Shown one piece after another: positions 1-5,364 of a stretch of 6,004 nucleotides of DNA. The position numbers and the translations under genes were made by a program. The stretch is taken from contig JANXQX010000016.1 in the NCBI GenBank assembly GCA_025353305.1, positions 1 to 6,004 of the forward strand, written 5' to 3'. A model generated the notes under the pieces. That model was not told where the DNA came from. It saw only the letters and a list, made by a program, of their open reading frames with translations, and searched no databases. This DNA is from Holophagaceae bacterium. Lineage in GTDB: Bacteria; Acidobacteriota; Holophagae; Holophagales; Holophagaceae. How positions within the stretch are numbered: position 1 is the first letter of the stretch; each line of letters opens with the position of its first letter.

Positions 1-81
1 AAACTCTAATTTGAAGGCGCATCCGTGGATGGCCTGCATCGCCTGTGCTTCGCCAATTAATTCGGCCAGTATTTCGCTCAT
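1..81 (-). CDS. Partial gene of unknown function (N-terminal 27 codons)
   Basis: An ATG at 81-79 on the minus strand opens a frame that stays open to the window edge and gives MSEILAELIGEAQAMQAIHG and seven further residues. The start is supported by a GGAG Shine-Dalgarno match about 7 bases upstream (on the minus strand). It lies 96 bases after the stop of the preceding minus-strand gene, so the two could share a transcript. The visible peptide looks helical and mildly acidic, but too little is present to name a family. That this is a real gene start is inferred from the ribosome site and spacing only. Confidence 0.55.
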   Translation of the reverse strand, partial: MSEILAELIGEAQAMQAIHGCAFKLEF

Positions 82-177
82 TTTTCGTCTCCGAGGAAAG
101 GGGGTGTCTGACAAAGAGAGTTGGGGGTTATTTCATTGCTATTTTGTTGTTTTTGGGTTGGTTATTGAGGGAGGTTT

Positions 178-1200
178 TTAGCCATCGAAGAGCCTGGGAG
201 TTTGTGGTGTTTTGGGAGGGTTTTGGCTATCTTTTCTTTCTGTTTTATTGTTTTCATTGAGTTTGCTATGGGAGGTTATTATATTCTGCAATTTGTCACG
301 TACTTGGATGCGTTTTCGTGGACTTCGCGATAGACCCCCGAACCTGAATTTTGCCGCCTTTGGTGACACTCTCTGGCTTCCCTCTTCATCATCCCAGATA
401 TGCCAATGTTTGGGGTCCAGAGATCGGACTCCAGCGACCACCCCGAACCCAACCTGAACCTCTCCCAAAGGGATGTATGTTTGGCCCGCTGTATCGACGA
501 TCAAGACCCCGTGCCTGAACGCCTCGCGATAGGTATGTAATTTTTTCCGTGTTTCTGCGCGACTAGGTTTCTCCCAGAAACCGTTGTGGGTGATTAGGAA
601 CCTGATTCGAGGTGGCGCAGTTCCATCCCTCAATTTGGCCTCGAGAAGCCCGTTGATGTCCCTGAAGAGCGCATTCACTTGCTCAATCAACCTTGTGTTG
701 TTATGGACAAGCATGAATATCCACTCCTCAACCTTATCTCGCCCCATCCTAACGAGCATCCCCGCTCCCGTTCCGCCGGCTTCAGATAACCAGTGGGTCG
801 GAAGGCTTGACGGAACGATGTCCTTGATGCCCATCGCCCACGTGAAGAAGTGTTTTCCAAGCAACAGGTTGTCCCCTTCTCTATACAACGTCCTCAAAAT
901 GATTGGACCACAGAGCGGGTGCCACCCGAGATCAAGGTAGGTGAACGGGATACGAGGTGGTGCGGACACGTGCCCTGGTTGGAACAGAAGTTGACCGTGC
1001 GTGGGATCCTCCATCATTACCGCGATTCCTTCTTTCTTCATCTGTCGCCGGAACGGTTGTTTCACTACGAAACCGAATAAGCAAAAGGTCTGAGCTTCAG
1101 CCACTACCGGAATATGTGATAAATATAGGGCGATCGAGTCTCTCCCTTTAAGGTCTGTCCCCATTCCGTAATCACTGGGCCCGAACCTTATTTCAGCCAT
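178..1200 (-). CDS. Unrecognised 340-residue protein, translationally coupled to the upstream gene
   Basis: I do not recognise this protein. The chosen start (MAEIRFG) overlaps the stop of the upstream gene by 8 bases (ATGGCTGA), a usual arrangement for translational coupling; an in-frame double ATG 21 bases earlier (1221) is an alternative. No signal peptide or membrane segment is visible. Counting from the longer start, there is a glycine-rich GGTGAG stretch near residues 149-154, then alternating hydrophobic and charged segments (RIRFLITHNGF at about 205-215, HGVLIVDTAG at about 237-246) that look like buried beta strands of an alpha/beta domain. The last 25 or so residues are low-complexity and rich in Lys, Asn, Pro and Thr, probably a disordered tail. 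Overlap with the upstream gene suggests the two proteins work together, but no catalytic motif can be assigned. That it is coding is fairly sure; its function is unknown. Confidence 0.75.
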   Translation of the reverse strand: MAEIRFGPSDYGMGTDLKGRDSIALYLSHIPVVAEAQTFCLFGFVVKQPFRRQMKKEGIAVMMEDPTHGQLLFQPGHVSAPPRIPFTYLDLGWHPLCGPIILRTLYREGDNLLLGKHFFTWAMGIKDIVPSSLPTHWLSEAGGTGAGMLVRMGRDKVEEWIFMLVHNNTRLIEQVNALFRDINGLLEAKLRDGTAPPRIRFLITHNGFWEKPSRAETRKKLHTYREAFRHGVLIVDTAGQTYIPLGEVQVGFGVVAGVRSLDPKHWHIWDDEEGSQRVSPKAAKFRFGGLSRSPRKRIQVRDKLQNIITSHSKLNENNKTERKDSQNPPKTPQTPRLFDG

Positions 1201-2581
1201 GCCGAACCCCGCAACCATCAAGCCCAGCGCTGAAGACCTTCATGCCCGCTTCCTTAACTGCATTTAGTTTCCTTGTTCCACGGTAATCTGCACCGCGTCC
1301 GACAACCTCGACATCGACCACTTGATGGACCCGGGCCGGCCCCATGTCCAGGCGCAATCGGAAATCTGGCAGGAGCCCCGAGGTTTGGGTCATCTTGATA
1401 CCCGTTTCGGTCTCCACGCCAAGAATTGGAATCCCCGTTTCCACTGCCTGCACAGCCAACAGAATGAGTGCGTCCCCTACGGCAAGATCATGGGCCTCCT
1501 GCCGCCTTCTAACAATCAGACGACCCCTGCCCTCTTCCTCGGCCATAAACCCAGCCTCGACCCCGGCCCGGACGGCCTTCTCCGTCACGCGCCAAATGGT
1601 CAGACCCGCAATCTCCTCCTGGACCCTCAAGTACCCTTGTTTGCCCCAGGCGTGAACAGCCTCATCAATCACTCGTTGCGAGTGCAGCGGGAAGGCCAGC
1701 CCAACTTGTTCGGCCGTGAAGATTCGCATCGGGAGTGCCAGGCCCTGAAATTCGGCCCAGGTTGGCGCGTGTGTTAAAGGGTCCCTGCCCCCGAGATCCA
1801 GATCCCCAACCCCGTGCGCCGCGACAGCCGCGATCCAGAGATCCTGGGCAGCCTGAGCTGCGCCCAGGTCTCCCCGTACCTCGGCTATGTTCTTCCTGGC
1901 CTGCAGGACCTTGCGGATGTCGGGTCCAGTGAACCTTTCTTTATCAAGCCAAACCCTCAGGGTGTTTAGTTTTTCGGCGTAGGCATCCTCGCCTTTCACT
2001 TTTTTGCCGAGTTGCCAACCGCCCATCGCCCAGTGTGCCTGCCTGTCGTTGCCCATCGAGAGCAGCGCATTCGAGGCCCCGATATAGGTCGCCAAGTTCT
2101 TGGAGTTGAAGCCCCGGCTCTGGAAGAAGGCTCCGGGCTGCAGGTGGGACAACTTCGCCAGCGTAATTCCCTCTTCGCGCGTGCCTGGTCCCTCGACCAA
2201 GTTGCCCAAGTGCTGGGTCAGGAGTGGGAGCGCCCGAAGCCGCTTCAACCTCAACCGCTCCTGGTCCTTCGCCTGCCGCGCCAGCCAGGCCTTTTTCATG
2301 CTATCGACTGGTTCGTTTTTCAGCTCTTGCTGTCGCCGTTCCCATCCAGGCCCCTTGACCGCGCTATTAAGGAATATCTCCAGTACCTCGGGCGCAACAT
2401 CCTGGAGACCGAAGGGCTTGGTTCGTGGTCCCTCGACGAGTTTTATTTCCACCATTCCATTGACGGCCTGCTCGATGAGTGAATTGCCACCCCGCGTCCG
2501 CCGTGGCGACACAAGGGTCCCTGCGCCGCTGCGTGACTCAAGAAGACGGGCACGTGTTTGAGGTGGCAGATGAATTTGCAA
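1193..2581 (-). CDS. Replication-relaxation-like protein (winged helix plus PD-(D/E)XK-like C-terminal half)
   Basis: A 462-codon frame from a TTG at 2581. GTG (2512, after an AGGGA-like site) and ATG (2455, MVEIKLVEG) are alternative starts, and the first 42 residues are the least convincing part. Residues about 90-115 are a basic, possibly coiled, helix. Residues about 302-340 have the pattern of a winged helix-turn-helix (RVIDEAVHAWGKQGYLRVQE, then a basic helix). From residue 364 come HD, an acidic ETE at 390-392, LLPDF at 403-407, VVDVEVV at 421-427 and lysines at 438 and 443. This order (HTH, His-Asp, Glu, PD, hydrophobic-D/E-hydrophobic, Lys) resembles replication-relaxation proteins (PF13814), which are encoded beside relaxase or replication genes on plasmids and integrative elements, and it recalls a PD-(D/E)XK fold. 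Family membership is by eye only. A DNA-binding or DNA-processing role is inferred. The gene overlaps the next one by 8 bases. Confidence 0.6.
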   Translation of the reverse strand: MQIHLPPQTRARLLESRSGAGTLVSPRRTRGGNSLIEQAVNGMVEIKLVEGPRTKPFGLQDVAPEVLEIFLNSAVKGPGWERRQQELKNEPVDSMKKAWLARQAKDQERLRLKRLRALPLLTQHLGNLVEGPGTREEGITLAKLSHLQPGAFFQSRGFNSKNLATYIGASNALLSMGNDRQAHWAMGGWQLGKKVKGEDAYAEKLNTLRVWLDKERFTGPDIRKVLQARKNIAEVRGDLGAAQAAQDLWIAAVAAHGVGDLDLGGRDPLTHAPTWAEFQGLALPMRIFTAEQVGLAFPLHSQRVIDEAVHAWGKQGYLRVQEEIAGLTIWRVTEKAVRAGVEAGFMAEEEGRGRLIVRRRQEAHDLAVGDALILLAVQAVETGIPILGVETETGIKMTQTSGLLPDFRLRLDMGPARVHQVVDVEVVGRGADYRGTRKLNAVKEAGMKVFSAGLDGCGVRHG

Positions 2582-2600
2582 TAGGCGCCTATAGGCCTTT
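2581..2600. promoter_or_regulatory. Overlapping palindromes at the start of the 462-codon gene
   Basis: ATAGGCGCCTAT (2581-2592) is a perfect 12-bp palindrome, and CCTATAGG (2589-2596) and AGGCCT (2595-2600) overlap its right side. The first covers the base next to the TTG start of the minus-strand gene, where a bound repressor could block transcription or initiation. The GGCGCC core with A/T flanks also forms the centre of the 28-bp palindrome 350 bases away. No protein can be assigned, and a role as operator is inference. Confidence 0.3.
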
Positions 2601-2830
2601 CCATGAGTTCACTAAGTGGTTGCTACCTGTGCCTGTGGACTTGATGCTCATCAGACAATCCCCACAATATTCTCTCCCACTACTCTTTTCGCGGGGGAAG
2701 AATCTAAATGACAGGAACTGTCTTCATTTGTTCAGCAAGACGATGCAAGATTCAGGAAACAGCAAGAAGACAACTCCACTAACTGGGGCGACAAGCAGAT
2801 AATGCCGAAGAGGTATCGATATTTTAAGTA

Positions 2831-2842
2831 ACCCTGAGTGGA
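2831..2842 (+). repeat. Direct repeat, left copy (ACCCTGAGTGGA)
   Basis: ACCCTGAGTGGA here and ACCCTCAGTGGA at 2991-3002 match at 11 of 12 bases, and both are soon followed by CTT. The copies are 160 bases apart in the same orientation and sit just outside the cluster of palindromes. They could be protein-binding repeats or the borders of a small inserted unit; which of these is not decided by the sequence. Confidence 0.5.
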
Positions 2843-2878
2843 TCTTGAGAGAGTATAGAAGCATCGGCGTTCATGCTC

Positions 2879-2906
2879 AGGAAACATAATTCATATTATG
2901 TTTAGG
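2879..2906 (+). other. Dif-like inverted repeat (possible Xer recombination site 1)
   Basis: AAACATAAT (2882-2890) and ATTATGTTT (2895-2903) are perfect inverted arms around TCAT. Read as a Xer site, this is an 11-base left arm ending in ACATAA, a 6-base centre TTCATA, and an 11-base right arm TTATGTTTAGG. Known dif sites have the same 11-6-11 layout with TAA and TTA at the inner ends, and the right arm starts like the usual XerD arm (TTATGTTAAAT in E. coli). The outer bases diverge. The match could be chance in an AT-rich stretch, and no recombinase gene lies in the window. Confidence 0.35.
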
Positions 2907-2970
2907 TTTGTGCGGGAAGCCCGTAGGGCAAGTTTCGATAAGGCGCCTTATCGAAACTGCCGAACAAACC
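2905..2970. repeat. Inverted repeat bracketing the 28-bp palindrome
   Basis: GGTTTGTGCGG (2905-2915) pairs with CCGAACAAACC (2960-2970) at 10 of 11 positions. Between them lie a small GCCC-GTA-GGGC hairpin (2919-2929) and the 28-bp palindrome. As single-stranded DNA or RNA the segment would fold into a three-way junction: closing stem, small hairpin and long hairpin. I tested it as an integron attC site, but the end motifs have the wrong polarity. A structured origin, a recombination site or a structured RNA all remain possible. Confidence 0.4.
2931..2958. repeat. Perfect 28-bp palindrome with 11-6-11 Xer/dif-type layout
   Basis: The left half is AGTTTCGATAAGGC and the right half its exact reverse complement, with no spacer or mismatch. 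Split as 11-6-11 it reads AGTTTCGATAA, GGCGCC, TTATCGAAACT: two inverted 11-base arms with TAA/TTA at the inner ends around a 6-base centre, the geometry of dif sites bound by XerC/XerD. Natural dif sites are not fully symmetric, so this would suit a single recombinase on both arms (as with lone-Xer systems) or a dimeric regulator better than XerC/XerD. The arms also contain GTTTC/GAAAC, recalling parS half-sites, but the spacing does not fit parS. The symmetry is certain; the function is inferred. Confidence 0.9.
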
Positions 2971-2990
2971 GACTGAGCAGCTCACCAATT

Positions 2991-3002
2991 ACCCTCAGTG
3001 GA
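2991..3002 (+). repeat. Direct repeat, right copy (ACCCTCAGTGGA)
   Basis: Right-hand partner of the repeat at 2831-2842, with one mismatch (C for G in the sixth base). It lies 32 bases after the end of the 28-bp palindrome and directly after a small TGAGC-A-GCTCA inverted repeat. Confidence 0.5.
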
Positions 3003-3724
3003 CTTCAAAAAACAGATGCGCGGACGATCATTTCTCGGGGAACAGCGCTTTGACCGATTGCTCTGTCGAGAGAAACAAAAATACCGAAAAATCCTCACCA
3101 CTTTTGGCCCTCCCCACTCAGGGCTTTGGGCCGTTTGCAACCAGAAAGATAGCGCTGAATTTTAAGCTCGCTATGAGCATCTGAAGCAGCTTGCGGAAAC
3201 AAGAATTACTCCAGACATGGGTGGTTCCACTCATCGAATTTGAGGGGTTGGAGATCAAGAATTTGAGGCAATGCGGGAGCAGGTTTCACATTCAGTTTTT
3301 TTGTATTGGAGACTGACGAACCGGACGGTGATCAGGATGGTGCTAAAGGCCGATTCACATCGGGGCGTTGCGGGGTGTCCCCGCTTGCACTTCAGCGAAA
3401 GACCACGGCTTTCGCGCGGGTAGTGGAAGACCCCGGGCATCCGTGCAGGGCAGAGCCCTCCATGAGTCGTTCACCGCCTGTGCCGTAGATCCCTCGAAGA
3501 GTCTGGTACGGATCGACGATCAGGATCTCATGCAGGAATCGCAAGGGAGTGCTGGCCATCCTTGGGCGAGACGAGAATGCAGCACGGAACATCCTTTGCT
3601 GGGCGCCGGGAACCAGCCTTGTTCGGAGGTGCTTCATGAGGAGCACCGTTAAATGTGAAACTCTGTCCATAGCAAAAGGTTGGGTAGAGTCGTTCCTTGG
3701 AATTACCAATGGGGGGTGGACACC

Positions 3725-4048
3725 TTGAGCACACCCGTGAGGGCCGAGGTTTATGGAATCCGGGTCGGTGTCGGAATGCCAGCCATGCGATACGTCGTGT
3801 TCACGAGGGTTGACCTGATTGTCAAACAGTTCGCCGCTCTGGTCCGTGAAGAACCCTGGGACCTTACGTGTGAATTGCCCTGTGTCGATGCTGACGCCAT
3901 TTCTGGTGGCGAAACGCTGATCTGGGTAGAAGTGGTTGGTGGAAGGTTAAGACCGCTCTCACGTGAGGAGGCCGACATCCCAGAGGATATTTTTCAAGAA
4001 CGGCTAACGGACTACTTCGAGGAGAAATTTGAGGCACACGAGGGGTGA
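3725..4048 (+). CDS. Small acidic protein of unknown function
   Basis: I do not recognise this protein. Starting at TTG 3725, preceded 8 bases upstream by a run of six G (3711-3716), it has 107 residues; GTG 3716 and ATG 3776 (MPAMRYVVF, 90 residues) are alternatives, the latter without a clear ribosome site. The core has strand-like segments (MRYVVFTRVDLIV, ETLIWVEVVGGRLRPL) and ends in an acidic helix (DYFEEKFEAHEG). There is no signal peptide or membrane segment. It lies 84 bases before higB in the same direction, but the higB operator-like repeat falls between them, so they are probably separate units. The composition looks coding; function and start are open. Confidence 0.55.
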   Translation: MSTPVRAEVYGIRVGVGMPAMRYVVFTRVDLIVKQFAALVREEPWDLTCELPCVDADAISGGETLIWVEVVGGRLRPLSREEADIPEDIFQERLTDYFEEKFEAHEG

Positions 4049-4103
4049 ACCGCAGGATCCCGTTCAACACCCTAAGCGCTCGAAGTTTCTAGAGCTTCTT
4101 TCC

Positions 4104-4124
4104 ATAGTCCCATTTTGGGACTAT
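4104..4124. promoter_or_regulatory. 21-bp inverted repeat upstream of higB, probable HigA operator
   Basis: ATAGTCCCA and TGGGACTAT are perfect 9-bp arms around TTT, ending 8 bases before the higB ATG. HigA antitoxins generally repress their own operon by binding an inverted repeat in the promoter, so this is the natural candidate. The higB gene has no strong Shine-Dalgarno sequence: only GGGA, inside the right arm, about 12 bases from ATG. The repeat could therefore also fold in the mRNA and hide that weak site. Clear -35 and -10 boxes were not seen. Confidence 0.65.
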
Positions 4125-4132
4125 CTTTCGGT

Positions 4133-4441
4133 ATGCGGATCATTGCCCTTTCCGCCCTCAAGGCGTTCTGGGAGATGAAGCCGCAGTTCTTTGACTCCAG
4201 AGATCCTGCACTTGCCTGGTATCACCAGGTTCGCCACGCCACCTGGGCAACTCCGGCTGATGTGAAGGCAGCTTTTGGGAGTGCAAGCATTCTCAAAAAC
4301 GGGCGAGCCGTTTTCAATATCGCCGGCAACAAGTATCGCTTGGTCGTATGGATCAACTACCCCTACCGAGTTGTTTACATCCATGCCCACGATTCAGCAG
4401 CGGACGCCCAGGAAGACCAAATCGATGCTGAGGCCATCTAA
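4133..4441 (+). CDS. higB: HigB-family toxin (type II toxin-antitoxin), atypical C-terminus
   Basis: A 102-residue protein of the HigB toxin family (PF09907 type), which are ribosome-dependent mRNA endonucleases neutralised by HigA. Family features are clear: MRIIALSALKAFWE at the N-terminus, LAWYHQVRHATWATPADVKAAF at about 27-48, and VFNIAGNKYRLVVWINY at 60-76. The start is the ATG at 4133, since an in-frame TTG 18 bases earlier lies inside the operator-like repeat. The odd point is after VVYI (80-83): the family normally has a TH-x-EYD motif about here, as in E. coli HigB, but this protein reads SAADAQ. The frame then rejoins the family pattern at QIDAEAI, and the other frames do not encode the motif, so a frameshift does not explain it. 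The toxin may be weakened. The stop is 10 bases before higA. Confidence 0.88.
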   Translation: MRIIALSALKAFWEMKPQFFDSRDPALAWYHQVRHATWATPADVKAAFGSASILKNGRAVFNIAGNKYRLVVWINYPYRVVYIHAHDSAADAQEDQIDAEAI

Positions 4442-4451
4442 GGAAACCAAC

Positions 4452-4811
4452 ATGGACATCAAACCCATTCGAACCGAGGCAGACTATCAGGCGACCCTGC
4501 GTGACATCGAGGGATTGATGCTTGCAGAACAAGACACTACCGAAGGCGACCGCCTGGATGTGCTGGTAACGCTTGTTGAAGCCTATGAACGAGAACATTT
4601 CCCGATGGAGCTGCCGGACCCAGTGGAAGCCATCAAATTCGTGATGGAGCAGAGGGGTTTGACGATTAAGGATCTAGAACCCGCCATTGGTCGCCCCAAT
4701 CGAATCTACGAGGTACTGAACCATACACGTCCCTTGACGCTCGCCATGATTCGAAACCTTCATTCAAGGTTCGGAATCCCTGCCGAATTGCTCATCGCGC
4801 GATCTATCTGA
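4452..4811 (+). CDS. higA: HigA-family antitoxin, XRE-type DNA-binding protein
   Basis: A 119-residue antitoxin that should bind HigB and repress the operon. The N-terminal part (KPIRTEADYQATLRDIEGLM, then GDRLDVLVTLVEAYEREHFP) has the layout usual in HigA proteins encoded beside PF09907 toxins. The linker ELPDPVEAIKFVMEQRGLT leads into the helix-turn-helix at about 57-115, with recognition-helix region GRPNRIYEVLNHTRPLTLAMI and closing helix ending FGIPAELLI. An AAGGA ribosome site at 4440-4444, overlapping the higB stop, precedes the ATG by 7 bases, so the two genes are cotranscribed and tightly linked. Toxin before antitoxin is the typical higBA order. The TGA stop lies inside a perfect 12-bp palindrome (4806-4817). 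Confidence 0.92.
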   Translation: MDIKPIRTEADYQATLRDIEGLMLAEQDTTEGDRLDVLVTLVEAYEREHFPMELPDPVEAIKFVMEQRGLTIKDLEPAIGRPNRIYEVLNHTRPLTLAMIRNLHSRFGIPAELLIARSI

Positions 4812-4817
4812 TCAGAT
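4806..4817. repeat. 12-bp palindrome over the higA stop codon
   Basis: ATCTGATCAGAT is a perfect palindrome containing the TGA stop of higA, and GCGA/TCGC just outside can lengthen the stem with a 3-base bulge. No T-run follows, so a standard intrinsic terminator is not supported. It may be a weak mRNA 3' hairpin, or chance. Confidence 0.3.
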
Positions 4818-4884
4818 TCGCAGCGGAAACCACTTCAATCAGGGTCACGGCCCCTAACGACCATCCCCGAGCGCAGTCTCGGAG

Positions 4885-4897
4885 GGCCTTCAAGGCC
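4885..4897. repeat. GGCCTT-C-AAGGCC inverted repeat before the CTG start candidate
   Basis: Perfect 6-bp arms around one base, 10 bases before the CTG that may start the following gene. It could be a short hairpin or operator half of that gene's lost upstream region. Small enough to be chance. Confidence 0.25.
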
Positions 4898-4907
4898 TGA
4901 GATTCCC

Positions 4908-5324
4908 CTGACCACTGAAGCTGAGCTGAAGGCAAAACTGCGGAAAATCGAGGCTCTCTTCGCGGGGGCTGCCACTGTTGGAGAGCGGCACGCCGCCCGG
5001 GCCGCCAGGCACCGCATTCAGGCCAAGCTGCGCGACATGGAGAGCCAGGAGCACTCCGTGGAGATGCGTTTCACCCTGGATGATGGCTGGAATCTCAGGC
5101 TTTTCCTTGCCCTCTGTCGCCGCTATGGACTGAAGCCCTATCGCAAGCACGGCCAGCGCCGAACCACCGTGATGCTCAAGGTCGTCCCCAGCTTTGCCGA
5201 CGACATCCTATGGCCCGAGTTCAAGCAGTTGGCCGAAGCCCTGATGGCCTATCTCGCTGAGGCTACGGAGCGGATCATCCGAGAAGAAGTCTGCAAGGAC
5301 ACTGATGAGGCTGAGAAAAGATAA
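4908..5324 (+). pseudogene. Uncharacterised conserved-family gene lacking a normal start codon
   Basis: The frame is open from 4812 to TAA at 5322-5324. From about 4911 it reads as a compact soluble protein: TTEAELKAKLRKIEALFAG, an Ala/Arg-rich helix with GERHAARAA, then FTLDDGWNLRLFLALCRRYG, KPYRKHGQRRTTVM, FADDILWPEFKQL and a last helix TERIIREEV. I believe I have seen this pattern in uncharacterised bacterial proteins whose N-terminal segment recalls DUF2786, but I cannot name it surely. No ATG, GTG or TTG exists in frame between the higA stop and ATG 5037, and starting at 5037 would remove the conserved first helices. CTG 4908 is exactly where the family-like sequence begins, giving 138 residues, but no good ribosome site precedes it. 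Either CTG initiates, or the 5' end was lost when higBA came to lie beside it. The conserved part has no internal stop, so any damage is recent or it is still expressed. Confidence 0.55.
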
Positions 5325-5364
5325 CGGAGACGGACCCCACCCCTGAGTTCAGTCAAGCGACGCG

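Larger units (their letters stand above)
2582..3724. other. Long stretch without a convincing gene, rich in inverted repeats
   Basis: No frame here has a start, ribosome site and protein-like composition together. The best reading is plus-strand 2977-3423, open apart from TAA at 3163 and TGA at 3241; it gives helical, charged peptides (for example YEHLKQLAETR) and could be a decayed gene. Short inverted repeats are frequent: GACAG/CTGTC at 2710-2722, TGAGC/GCTCA at 2974-2984, ATAGCG/CGCTAT at 3149-3174, ATGGGTGG/CCACTCAT (7 of 8) at 3217-3234, and an 8-bp stem GGTGCTTC/GGAGCACC (one G-T pair) at 3628-3647. None is followed by a T-run, so I do not call a terminator. The notable part is the palindrome module at 2831-3002, described separately. 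Base composition is lower in GC than the flanking genes. Confidence 0.7.

Noticed and set aside
584..940. Plus-strand frames of 118, 76 and 64 codons across 584-1151
   Set aside because: They lie antisense to the 340-codon gene, have no ribosome sites, and their composition mirrors the real gene.
2012..2802. Plus-strand frames of 107-156 codons over 2012-2802
   Set aside because: Mostly antisense to the 462-codon gene, rich in Arg/Pro/Ser shadows, and without start signals.
2931..2958. parS partition site
   Set aside because: GTTTC and GAAAC occur in the arms, but parS is a 16-bp palindrome with these halves close together; here 16 bases separate them.
2905..2970. Integron attC site
   Set aside because: The outer inverted repeat has GTTTG on the left and CAAAC on the right, the reverse of the RYYYAAC...GTTRRRY arrangement attC needs, and no cassette or integrase is present.
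3628..3647. Intrinsic terminator (8-bp stem, ATGA loop)
   Set aside because: The stem is followed by GTTAAATG and not by a T-run, and no gene ends just before it.
3255..3734. Frames of 60-105 codons on both strands
   Set aside because: None has a ribosome site or recognisable motif; the frames overlap one another on both strands and none stands out.
4835..5150. Minus-strand frames of 60 and 86 codons
   Set aside because: Antisense to the conserved-family gene, whose plus-strand reading is protein-like throughout.
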